Shown here: in pieces, positions 8,878 through 20,900 of the stretch
Position numbering within the stretch: position 1 is the first letter of the stretch
Layout: every line of letters starts with the position of its first letter
Origin: Macrocybe gigantea
Taxonomy: Eukaryota; Basidiomycota; Agaricomycetes; Agaricales; Callistosporiaceae
Length of the DNA: 64,000 bases
Direction of reading: 5' to 3'
Assembly: GCA_011319805.1 (NCBI GenBank)
Contig: SJRY01000284.1
Span: 1-64,000 of the forward strand
Translations under genes and position numbers: made by a program
The notes under the pieces: model-generated
Seen by the model: only the letters and a program-made list of their open reading frames with translations
Database searches by the model: none
Told to the model about the DNA's origin: nothing

Positions 8878-9788
8878 ATCGAGATTCCTTCCTTTTTTTT
8901 TGCTTGTCTTGCAGGGGTTTTTGGGAGGAAAGTAAAAGAAGACGTGCATGCAGGTTTTTTTTTTCCGTTCACTTTTTTTTCTGCTATTCGACCTTGATTG
9001 GAACGATTGCTGGCATTTTCATACCTTCCATAGGACATTTTGTTTTTTTTTGACCAACCGACATATTTCTTCTTTTCCCCTGTAGGATCGGGTCAGCTTT
9101 TTTTTTTTTAATTTCACTGACGCCACGATCGTAAAGCACTCCCTTGGCATGTATGCACATATATTTTCTCTCTTCCTTCGCAGCTGTTCTTTTGATTTTT
9201 TTTCTTTTTCTTTTGTTTTGTCAAGGACACAGTTTCTTTTCCTTTCCTTTTTGTTTTCTTTTTGAGATAGCGTACGACCTGGAAGAGCCTTTCTAGATAC
9301 AGAAATGAAAAGGACGGGTAATTTGCACGAAGAATGACACGAGACGTGGAGAATGGTGAATCAAAGTGGTCATTGCAAGAAAATATGTTGTATGAGGTTC
9401 GGTATCTATGTGTACGAGTCGTCACGTCAAGTTCTGAGTAAGCGGAGTAGAACAAAAAAAAAGACGAAGAAAAAAGAAGGCAGTTATTATATGCGGGACA
9501 AGATACTTGTGTGCGTGCAGAGAGCAAAACGAGATGAGGGGAGGGCGGAATTGGAAGATAAAGGGAAAAAGGTGGGAGAAAAAAAAAGGAAGGAAAGACA
9601 AAAAAAAGCCGGATGGATGAACATCGAGCGCTTCGAAAGGAGGACAATAGATCGACAAAGTTTAAAAAAAAAAAATCCTCTACAGGAAGAAGAGCCGAAT
9701 CTACCATCCATTTTGAAAGATGGAAACGATAACGAAAAAAAAAAAAAAAAGAAAAAAAAAACAAGAAAACAAGAAAAGAAAAACACTT
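8878..9788. other. Convergent intergenic region with T-rich then A-rich tracts
   Basis: No gene. Up to about 9290 the plus strand has many T runs. From about 9440 it has many A runs up to about 17 bases. This fits the 3' ends of two convergent genes (CHS7 and PSD1), each U-rich in its own transcript. Open frames here on either strand are low complexity. Confidence 0.7.
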
Positions 9789-11988
9789 TCAATCCTCCTT
9801 CGCCCTCTCGCCGTCCCTCCCACGCGCGCTCTCCGACCTCGCGCTCACGTCGCCAAGGCGCTGACCGACCCTGACCTTCTGCCCATGCTGCACCGCAAAC
9901 TCAAACTCGTCCGGCGCCTCAAACACGAGGACGATCGTGCTCCCCAAGCAAAAGCCGCCCATCTCCTGCGCAGGGTGCAACGGCTGGCCGTTGAGCAGCG
10001 GCGACGCGGCAGAGTAGACCGCTTCCGTGTACGTGCCCGGCGGTGGCAGACGCCCGCGCACGTTCGTTCGGAGAGCCTGTTGTGGGTTCTGTGAGTTTTT
10101 TTTTTTCTTTTTGGAGGGGGTGGTAAGCGAAACGCACCTGATCAAAGTTGACTTTGATGCTGCCGACGTTCGCCGCGCCGACGGGGACCATTCCAAAAAA
10201 GCCATGCCTCCACCTTCCAAGCAACGCCACGCGCTCGTTCAACACAAACAGGTTCTGCAACCGCTTGGCCACATACGGCGACACAGAGTACAGCTCGCCT
10301 GGTGCAATATCATATCCAATCAACCAAGGAAAGAAACTTCGAAACGGGAAAGGAGCACTCACCGACGAAATGCCTCCGCCTCTCAACGACCCACGCCGTC
10401 GGACTATGAAACCGATGATAATCGCCAGGCGCGAGGTAAATCACCGCGAAATACAGCGCGTTCCCAGGCCGCACGGTCGTCCCCGACGCCGTGCTGCGCC
10501 GACGCAGCACGTTCGGCTTGCCGCCCATCTCGAGCGCGACGGACGCGTCGCGCGCGAGCGTCTCTTGCGCCGTTTGCGACGGCTCGAGCACGGATTCGTC
10601 CGTCCGCGGGCCGTACTTTTGCGGCGGCGGGTGCGCTTCAGCGGGCGAGGGCGAGGTAGTGCTCGGGCGGTGAGGTATGCTTATGGTCGGGGTTATGGTG
10701 GTGCTCTTTTTGGGCAGAAGGGGCGTTTGTTCGGAAGGCGTCGGTGGTGCGGATGTGGCTTGTGTTGATGTTGATGTTGATGCAGACGACGACGAAGATG
10801 ATGACGAGTTGGTCGGCGTAGCCGTCCCCGACAGATCATCCGGCGTGCTCTCTCCACCGATCAGCTGGTTCAAGCTGTACTCTATCCCGTTCACGTTGGC
10901 AAACTCGCAGTCGTCAAACACGGGCATGTTTGGGTGTCGTTCGACAAAGGCAGCGACGGAGGGGGGAGGCGAGCCTGGGCGCTCGACGCCGAGCAGCGCG
11001 TCGAGAGAGTACGTGATTCCCTTGACCTGCTCGATGTGCAGGTCCTGTATCGTGCCAAAATGCAGCATCGTCCCGTCCGCGGGGCTGACCTACATGACAA
11101 GTACATATTTAACATACGTGTATATATATGCGCGCTGCACACGGTGAGCGACAAAAGAACACGACTCACGAGCACGGCGTCGTCGACGGGCCTCACGCCG
11201 TCTTTGAGCTTTCTGTAGAAAAACGCGCCGAGGCTAGGGTACGCTCTGAGATCTGCAGGCTCGATCTCGTCGAGGTTGCATCCGAACGCGTAGGCGTAGA
11301 GCCTGAGGCCGAACGGGCGGAACCACACGGGGAGCTCGAGCGAGTTGACGTAGCCCCAGAGGCGCGACATGTTTCTGAGCGGCAGAGCTCCGAGAACATG
11401 GACCTGCAAACGGGGGACGATGAGCCAACTTGCGGACCAGACTAGGGGGGGGGCAAGAAACGCACCTGCCAAGGCCCCTTGAGCCGGATGACCTCCATGC
11501 CGTCCTCGTCGACCTCGACTTCCGTCCGTGCCCTCCTCGCCTTTTTGCGGTACTGTATCGCAACAAGAAGCAGCGCGCCGACGGCGAGCGGCAGCGGGTA
11601 CCACTTTGTCGGCGTCTGCGTCCACGCGTTGATCACCCTGCCTGTAACCAAACAGTCTCAGGACGTCCGCCAAGACTTCACGAGAGGTAAAAAACGTACG
11701 ATAAAGAGGCAAGCCCGACGCAGCGCTCGTTGCCCAACCCGCACCATGCCCCGCGCCACCTGGAGAACCTGGGCCCACGCCGCCTGCCCCTCCGCCGCCA
11801 GTGGCATTCGTGGCATAGTACGCGCGGTTCCTGACCTTGCGTATGAGCGCGGACGTCTTGCTCGTGCTGTGAACCCAGCACTTGGCGAACACGGAAGAGG
11901 CAGAGGCGGACGAAGCGTTGATGACCTTTGACGCGGCGTAGAGCGGCTTGCGGCCCTTTATGAGGATGTTTTTTCTAGAGAAGAGCAT
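9789..11988 (-). CDS. PSD1: Phosphatidylserine decarboxylase, mitochondrial type
   Basis: Six exons: 11700-11988, 11466-11641, 11170-11403, 10363-11089, 10138-10298, 9789-10088, giving 628 residues in frame. The N-terminus is basic and serine-rich like a mitochondrial presequence. A single membrane segment follows near residues 110-125. The conserved domain includes [33 protein letters not shown] and [13 protein letters not shown]. The self-cleavage motif LGST lies at about residues 577-580, where the serine becomes the pyruvoyl group. The enzyme makes phosphatidylethanolamine at the inner mitochondrial membrane. A low-complexity serine- and proline-rich insert of about 120 residues interrupts the catalytic part (see findings). 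Confidence 0.95.
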
Positions 11989-12758
11989 GTATGCGCTCGG
12001 ACAGTTAGGTCAGCTATGCAGGCTTTTTTTTATGTGCTTTTGTTAGAATAATGGTTATGGCTCTCTGGCTCTCTCTTGCGAAAGATGGTGTGCAATGAGG
12101 AAATTTGTATGAGAGCAGAGTGGCACAGTTCGTCGCTCGGTCGTCGTCAGTTCAAGAGTGCGATCATGAAAAGGAATGGTACAAGAGAAGAAGCAAGAGC
12201 GAAGAAAAGGCAAGAGACTCGGAACGAGGAGGAGAAGAGCGATCTTTTTCGGGTCCGTTTGAATGGGTCGCAGGACAGGCTGTATGTACTGCTCGGCTAA
12301 TTGCATAACGCAGACACACAAATTCAGAATATCTGCGCCATCAACAAGTTGAATGGTCACAAGCATACGCTATCAAATCTCTGAATACAATGTCACTCGC
12401 AGATGCCGAAGCTGACGACTCTGACTGGCAGTCGTGCGAGCATTGACTCAGCAATATCACATGTCATCAAAATATTACAAGCGCATCGCTATTTTTGTAA
12501 TGAAGAGACATACTTGTTGACAGCACAAGTCAGTCAACACTGGAACAATGACCGCAGGTATATGCGCTGTGATAAGCAGGAGAGTCACTCATCGGGCGGG
12601 TGCAGGCCAACATAGTCAGCCAATCGCAAAGTTATAACCATATACAAGTACCAAACGCCGCTCACAACGAATTCAAAAGTAGCAGCCCGACATACCAATC
12701 CCCATGCTAGCGAATAAAAAACTACACACACGCAACAGCAACGTCCAAAAAAAAAACA
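11989..12758. other. Intergenic, PSD1 promoter and MTC5 3' region
   Basis: Both flanking genes are on the minus strand, so this holds the PSD1 upstream region and the MTC5 3' flank. No conserved ORF, RNA gene or repeat was seen. Confidence 0.5.
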
Positions 12759-15700
12759 TCACGACAGCAACAGCGCATTCGACGACGCCGTACCAGACCA
12801 TCCCAACCGCGTCGACGGCCGCGTCTGGCTCTCGTCCATCCCGTTACAAAAGCACCCGCAGCCAGCAGGGCATATCGGCACGTCCAGCTTGTTCCAACAC
12901 GACACGTGCGTCACATGGAAGCAGTGCACGCAGCTTCTCGACAGGCCTGTAAAGATTCCGAGGGTCAACAAAACTGATCAGCCCTCGTCGCGCGCCGGGC
13001 TGACCTTTGACTGGGAGCCTGCATATCGTACAGCTCGCTCGCGGAGCAGAGCTGCCGCATGAAGGACAGACACTGCGGCCTTGAGGGATTATCACGCCAC
13101 ATTCCGGAGATTGACACATGCGAGCAATGCCTACAGCGAGAAGGAAAAAAAAAAAAACTGAGCATGCAAAATCCATGCACCATGGGTATTTGCCCACCAA
13201 TCTTGTGCCTCTCAGTGTTTTCGTTCAAATACCCATGCTTGCTCACAGCCTTCAGCAGCTCGAGGCGCTTGTGGTACAGCTCCCATCGCCACAGCATCTC
13301 TGCATACACCTTGACATGACTTATGAACTGCAACACGAAACATTCGTCGAACGGCGGTAAAGGTCTGAGAAATGAACCGAGCGTCAGATTATCTTCAACA
13401 AAAGACAAGGGACAGACGAACTTGGGCAACGTTTTCGGTGCACGGAACACCAACGTCTTCCTCGACTTTACCACGTTGCTGGGGTCCGCGACGGGCGTCA
13501 GCGGCGCCCTTCGCTGGACAATCGACGACGCCGGAAGGGAGGGTCGCACCGACAAAGGCGCCGTCTCGTTCCACGACCGCGACGTCTTCGTCGGCGAACC
13601 CACGCTCGTGCTGCTCTCTCCTCGCTTGAACCCGACTTTGCGTCTCACGCCCGGCGAATCTCCAGAGCCCGTTCCGCCAACCATCGCTCCCGACGCAGAT
13701 CCCGTAGACCCACCACTTCCGGCGGACGTAGCAGAAGGAGCAGCGACAGAGCCCGCTGCCGCCGTCGTTGCTCTTCCGGTCCTCTCCGCTCTGCCAGCTA
13801 AACCAACACCCGCGGCAGCGCTTTGTACGGGCGGATCAGACGTCGAGACGTTGAATCCGGGCACTTCGAGCGGTGTCGTGAGGCCTTCTTTTAGCGAGTC
13901 CTGCACGCCGCTCATGAACTGTCGCACGCTCCCTGTGTTGAACAGACTGGACCATGACCCACGAGAGGAAGATGAGATCGATGCCGTAGGAGCCAGCTGC
14001 TCCGTCGGTGGAGGTGGCGCGGGCGGCGGAGGAGGAGGCGAGGAGGAGCGGCCGAGGCTTAAAGCTGTCCACGGCGGAGGCGCAGTCGTGTCCCGCGAAG
14101 CAAGACTGAAATAGTCGACCCCGCTCGGCTTTAGGGTGGCTCTCTGCACATCGGGCCTCTTCTCCTCGAAAAGCAAAAAAGGCCGTGGAACACGAGTTTG
14201 CAGGACTATGGCTGATAGAATGGCCAGCATCTGGATATCTTTTGTCTGCGAAAAGTCGCCATATCTAAAGGCGAGCACCGCGTCAGCACAAAAAATTGCT
14301 ACAAGAAAGACTATTTCACGTACAGCCGTTTGATGAGGTCCGCCGCGAACGAATCCAGCGTCAGGTCATCCACCTTCGCCTTTGCAGGCAACACGGCCCC
14401 AAGCGATTCAAACACCCTCTGATGGTCGAACCTCCCATATTCTTTCGCAACCTCTGCATTCTGCCTGCAGACTTCCACAAGGCTCTCCGCCTTGAAGACA
14501 TACCGCCCCGCAACCTTCCTGTCCGCGCCAGCGATGTTCGCCGTCGACGTGAGAAACACCGTACTCCGATGTGGCGGCACGAGCGCATAGCTCTTCAGGA
14601 TGTCTCCCAATGGCTTCGTCTCAGAGTCGCGTCGGACCTTGTGCTGCGAGAACGTCAGCACGTTTGTCATGATACGCAAGATGTTCTGCCCCTGCTGTCC
14701 GCCCTCGTCTGAACGGTGCAGATCCGCCGCTTTCGCCTGTCTGTCAGTCGCAGCGAGTTTCAGGCGCCGGACGGCGTCCGAAATAAGCGAAGGAGATTGA
14801 AACATCCTAGGAGGTATTTCGGGCGCTGGAGAAGGTTCTTCCGAGGATGCCACCGTTGCATCCTCCGCGTCCGTCAGGCCCCGTAGAACATTGCGCACGA
14901 TGCGAGGAGGCGCTCTGAAGAAACAAATCAACTCTCCTATGACATAATGAGCATCCACAGTCGAAAAGACAGCGAGGCAGACTGACCGTTAGGACCGAAC
15001 GTTCCTTGTGACGTCCTAGGCTCGAGGAGATTTTTGTTATTCCGCATATATGCAGCCGAGAAGTCCTTATTCTTCCGAGCGGCGTGCTCGCCATCCTCTT
15101 CTTCAGAGGACGATTCCGAGTCCATGAGCAACGTCTCATCCAACTCTTCATCTTCCTCGGCAAACAGCAAGAACCTCAAGCATGCCTCGAGGCACGGCCT
15201 TTTTCGCTCGGAAATAATCCGAAGTCGTTTTAGGATGTACGCGCGGTCTTTCATGGATATTAGTGGGTTGCGTTCCACATCGACCATTGGAACACCGTCT
15301 GGGTACGCAGCTTGGGGTAGTCTCTAGGAAATGTGAATGTTACGCGAATAAATACAGACGACGAGCCTCCCCAGGGTCCGTGAAGACCCAGAGTGCAATT
15401 TCGTTTTTTGGCCAAATCATGCTGCATGAAACAGCTAAGTATCAATATTCCACAAGAGCTTCAGCTCCTGTGCTCACCTTTTCCAGCTTAATTTTCGACG
15501 CCGAGAGCTTTGTCAGAACGGATGTGATCCTGGACAAGGGCGGTCAGTTTGAAGCGTCCCATATCGAAGCATTCTTTGAGCCATACTCGTCCTGCAAAGA
15601 CTGACTGCTCCCATCTCCTTCCCTCTTCTCCTCACCACCCCACGACTGGCTGTCACTCTTTTTCCTCCCCGGCTCGTTGGCGTGATAATCCGTTCCAGAC

Positions 15701-17996
15701 GAAGGCCTCGACCTCGAATTCAGCCTCGACGCATTCGCACTGTTCGCACCGCTCGTTGGACCCGAGCTGCTCCCTCTCCTCTCCCCGACTTTCACGTTCG
15801 ACAGCCACGTGAACGCATCCATCCGCGCGACGCCCTTGATGCCGTTGTTCCCGCGACTCATCGTGCCGCCCTGGCTGCGGACGCTCGACAGTACGAGCGG
15901 CTTGTTGTTCCCCGTCGTCATCGGATGCAGCCGGCCCTCGGTGTATGGCGCTCCGGAGGATGGGCCTGACAGCGTCTGGAGCACGAGGGCGTGTCGCGGA
16001 GGCATGGACGCGCGAACCTCGGCCAAGATGGACCGATGCCCAACGGGTGCTGAGAGCGCAGGGAGATATTCCGTCCCCTCGGGAGGGCTCCTGAACGAGA
16101 TGGATTGCTCCCTTTCGGCTTTGCTTCTTGAGCGACCCCTAGGCTTGTCCTGATTTGCAGTGTAGCCCACTTTCTATCGGTCATTCAGCGTTCAAGGAGT
16201 CTTCCGGGATGACATGGAGAACGCACCTGCATCATTTCAGCGTCTACTGGCCAGAAACGCAGAGTTCGATCCTTCGACCAAGTTATCAACTGGAACTCAT
16301 CTGTAAAATCTTCTTCGAATCATGCGGTATCTCAAGAATCTGAATGCGCATACCATCGCCGCCCCTTCTCCACACAAACTCCTTAACGGTGTCTGTGTGA
16401 CCGGCAAAAGTCTCAACAGGTGCTGCGGGGTTGGCATTGCAATACATCTCCAACGTCGTCTCGCCTCGTTGCGCCAAACTGAGCACACCTTTGCCGAATG
16501 GCAAACTTCGAGCCCTCCATACGGGATAACTCGTGTTGAACGTCGTCTTCGGCTTCCGCGCGTCGTCCGGCTCGCTGATGTCCCAAACCTTGATCGACCT
16601 GTCCAGTGAACATGTTATGATCTCGTTCCGGGAGTCGTGCGACCAATCGATGCCGTATATCTTCGAAGTATGCGCTTTGAATTTGTGGATGGGTAATGAG
16701 CCTTTCTGAAAGAGCAACTTCCGGTCAGGAAAGCATCGAGAAAGGCGTGCAAACTCAGTATTTACCCTGCGATCCCAGATATAGACTTCATCGGAATGAG
16801 ACGACGCTAGCATATTAGCATCCTGGCGATTCCATTTGACTTGGGTGGCGCCGGCTAGTGGGGTAATCCGTTAGTTTGACCCGTCCGCAATAGCTTCGTC
16901 TGAGGCTCACAGTTGAAAGCAGATAAGCCTGGATTAGCCTTCCATTAGTAAAATCTGGATGCAAAATTAATAAGAGTCCTTGCCCAATATTGGTTTTCTC
17001 GGCTCTCGCAAGTCCCAAGCCCAAAGCCATGAGTCAATTCCGGTGCTAACTACCGTGTCGCACTCTGTAGTGTGCCAGTTGATATCCGTAATGGCTCTAT
17101 AATGAGCTTGTAGGATATGCTCGATTGAAGTCTTCCCCACCAGGAGCAAATTCCAGATAAGCCTATTGATGAACCCAATATGAGCCAACGCAACAGCCGT
17201 TAGGAGTCCAACTGACAGCTTTTCGCTAGAAGTCGAAACAATATACTCTGCTCTTGATGGGTGGGGATTCCACTGGACGTCGGCGACATCCCAAGTTCCT
17301 CCTTGGGGCAGGAATCGAGGAACTTCAAGGGGGGCCTCCAGGTCGATAATGAATAAACCTCGACGGCTGGCGAAAATTCGCAATTAGTAAATGACCGTAC
17401 ATCAACATCCAAAAGCGAACGTACGCAGCCAGCACGACGTCTCGAGAAGCAGGACTGATGCTCATCTGTGTGGGGCAAAATATGGTTCCACCGAGCCACG
17501 AACGGCACAAAACCACTTACGTTGCCCACTGCATCTCCGACGAGTGCCTTCATATCAATCTGCAAGCTCCGATTGAGGTTGCTCCCATCCTCGGGGGACG
17601 ACGGTTCGAAAGACGACACGAGAGGCTGATGGTACGCCTCTGGCACGTCCTTGGGATCTGAGCGGACGCAGTGCGCTCCGCGGCCGCGGCGCCTGCCTCG
17701 GGCAAGGACGTAAACGACTGGCGTCTGGAAGCCCAGAGGCTCGCAGGAGGTGCAAAGACGGAGCTGTGCCAGCCCGCGACGGGGAGGAGGACTTCGTCTG
17801 ATTGCGAAGGTACGGAGCTTGACAGCTGTTCTCGAAGCGAACCGGCTAGCGAAGGGACCAAAGACGCTCGTCTGACGTCTGGTTCAGTCTGAATCCTGGC
17901 TGCGCTGTGGTTCGTCTTGCCGATGCCTCCGTCCTCGTCGCGGTCGTTGGCTCTGCCGCTGCTGTTGTCGCGAACACGGACATCTTCAGTCGACAT
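12759..17996 (-). CDS. MTC5: SEA/GATOR complex subunit Mtc5/Sea3 (WDR59-like)
   Basis: Fifteen exons: 17521-17996, 17425-17465, 17217-17366, 16984-17162, 16911-16928, 16766-16854, 16354-16705, 16227-16300, 15587-16173, 15478-15529, 14987-15421, 14324-14936, 13198-14264, 13005-13130, 12759-12946. They sum to two bases short of a 1483-codon frame (1482 residues). The protein has N-terminal WD40 repeats (DMKALVGDAVGN, RRGLFIIDLEAP, STGIDSWLWAWDLREP, SHSDEVYIWDRR), a disordered link, an RWD domain (about residues 655-790), a long Pro/Ser-rich region, and a C-terminal zinc-ribbon/RING of C-x2-C pairs with HCFHVTHVSCW. This order is that of WDR59/Sea3, a vacuolar regulator of TORC1. One-base losses are inferred in exon 1 (17650-17900) and exon 11 (GGGG at 15314-15317). 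The start is uncertain because of the first. Confidence 0.88.
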
Positions 17997-20900
17997 TCCA
18001 AGCAAGATAGTTGGAGGCTATGTCATGTATGAAATTATCAGAAATGAATGCAAAAGTCGGAGCTGAACGTGGCTTGAGATGGAATTTTCTTGCCAGAGGT
18101 GCAGCGTGTCCCAACGACATGCAGCTCACCAGTCGGGCGCGTTTGATGTAACCAAAGACTTGGAGACACCTTTACGTAATCTCCATTCTGCCTCATTTCT
18201 CGTCCTCAGAAGCGCAGGTAGTGCTAGGATAGCATCATTGCAGCCTGGTTGGGACCAGAAATGGTCTGGATGGTATCATGAACGTCATTGTAGATGCTCA
18301 AACTGCGGACAATATGCCTGCCTGCCTGCAGGACGATGGGGAAAATCGGCAAGATGCATTCGCCTTTGAATCATGATCCGCATAGAATTCTGGTTTGCAA
18401 GGCATTTCGTTTTATGATATAGATGGTCTGGCCAAATCTCTGGTGCATGGTCTAGTGGCACTACAGAATACTCAAAACAATCCTGAATTGCAAAAGATGA
18501 ACTGACACACCGCCGCAAAATGCGCCGTACATCACATTCAAACGAATTCAAATATACCCAGAACAGTGACCTAATGTCTCCGTCTGAAATCCATCAGTGC
18601 CTCAGGAATGATAGGATAGTTGCTCGCGCGATCAACAGGCTAATTGTAATTCAATCCCCAAAGTCCGATTACACTGCACTAGTGTTCCATGTTACAATCC
18701 AGGTTGGATGCGCCGAGACCGGGGTTCACTTGTCCATTTCATCAGTCTAGGGTCGAAGAGTTCGCCGGTCCGATTCTAAAACCAGTCCAAGTGTCAAGTC
18801 TGCGGAGTTGTGGATGGGTCATGATGAATATGTGACGCTTGAGCTCGCGATAAGACCAAGATGCTCAAGTACGATGTCATGTCCGGAACATCTCAGCAGC
18901 ATAATGTTGACCCCGCATAGCTGGTGCACAGGACTATAACAGCCAGGGTCGCCATTCATCAGCCAAAGGTTAACCAGGGCATGAATGATGAAGGATCACG
19001 AGGGACTCTTAACATCTTGCGTGTGCAGGACTGAAATCGGCCTTTCTGGACGTTCCATGGTGGCCCAAACCTTCGCAGAGGGACACACGACAATCAAGTG
19101 TTTGGCGGCTGCAAGTCCGAAACCTATGCCGTATCAACGCCACCGACGATTGCATTCTGCCAGATTAGCGATGCAGCGGCAGCAGCTTAGCACGCGTTCC
19201 CGCTTCCCTTCTTTCCGGAAAAGTTGTGCTCACGGAAAGGGCTGACCTCATGTTCCGCGTGCGGTGTGTTCGGCATGACGAGATGGCGGCAGAGCGAGGG
19301 TTTCTCCGGGTATTGGGTCCGACTTCCGACAGCACTGAGCAACAGAGAGACGTTTCCAGTCCGGCGCGGCGTCGCCGATACAAGATGAGTGGATCTGCAG
19401 CCATGCGGCCTGCTTCCCGCTGTCCCATGTCCGAAAGAGAAGGCGACGACTAGGCGACGGCGACGCGGCACTGCGACAACGCCAATGATCCATGTCCAAT
19501 GGCACAATTTCACCTGCGAAGCATATTTTCCGCGTTCACCCTGCGCCGCTCCACTGAGCACGGCATCTGCATTTCCCGGAGTTTCTTGCTAGACGAAAAA
19601 GGAACCGTTCATCCACTTGTCCTGTGCAAAACGGGGTGATCTCCACAGGCAGGGCTTCCATGTAAACCCATAGGCGGCAGGGAAAAAAAAAATTAGAAAT
19701 GATACGCCATGCGCATCTCCTTTGAAAAAAGTGAGCAGATTTGTTTATCACTGATGTTTTCCATCCGATCAGTCCACAGGAGCTCGTCGAGATGGACGGA
19801 CGCTCTTGTCAGGAGATAGATATGTTAGCATAAAAGAAAACAAGGCATGGAATTGAAATGACAGAAGGAAAGGCAGCTTTGCCATAGTTACGGACCTGTC
19901 AACGACCGCGAAAAGAGCAACGCCGGGGACCAGGAGACATGCAACATGGTTCAGCTAGCGCGGTTCGTTGCTCTTGTTTGCGCAAGGGCGGGCCAGCCAA
20001 ACACATCCAGATCCAATTCATTCGTTACGTAAACACTCGCTACGCTCAACAAGCCAACCTCCAGAACAATTCCAAAGTCCATCAAAAAGCCCGGTTTGAT
20101 ATGTCATGCACATGGAAGCCACGCCAGCGCGACAAGGCCCCGTCTTGATCTTGACGAAACCGAATTGAGTTACACTGGGTCCGGGGCCAGCTATCGCCCA
20201 GATCGCTCGGATGTGCCATAACCCGACCGCTGTTCGGAGCACACCAGATTTTTGTCAACGGGCTCGCGTGAGTGCTTTACGTCCAACAGGCTCACAGACG
20301 ACATATACGTTACGCGTATCCTCCTCTGCGTCGGACAACACGGCGTCCTTTTCAATTCATCACCAGATTTTCTAGCATCTCTCCTTCGTTCCTGGCAGAG
20401 CGTTGGACGGCACAGCATCTGTTCAAAATGGCTTGAATCAAAGGCTCCTGAGGTACGAGCGCACAGCTACGCCGTATTCCCTTTTTGCCATGATATGTTT
20501 TCACAACATCGGATCAGCATGCCGACTGGAAAAAGCATCTGTAGACGCAACTGCACCTCAACCGTAGACCCAGACGACAACGTCCGAGCATGTTCACAAC
20601 CATCTTCGGATATGATCTACCCTGTCCGTCTTCCTCGTCCCCCAAAATTTTATGGAAAATCGGCAGTGATTTATTTGCCGGTGCTGGATTGTCAGGGACA
20701 GAGAGCCATTGAATGGCACAAGGACGAGGCACGTTGGTGTGCAGACGAGTCACCGATTATCATGGACAGATGCATGTTGGTGGCCGTTTTCCTGCTGACA
20801 CGAACCTGGCCTAACCTGCTTTCTTCAATCTGATAGATATCCTTTGACCGTCTACGCATGATATTGTCTTGCTCAGCCCTGGCGGTGGAATCGTCGCAGA

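Noticed and set aside
9114..9874. Long phenylalanine- or lysine-rich ORFs on both strands
   Set aside because: Produced by T and A homopolymers; low complexity and mutually antisense.
20252..20833. A 193-codon plus-strand ORF in the gene-free region
   Set aside because: No motif, ordinary cysteine/serine-rich chance composition, and no splice-linked partners. Transcript evidence would be needed.
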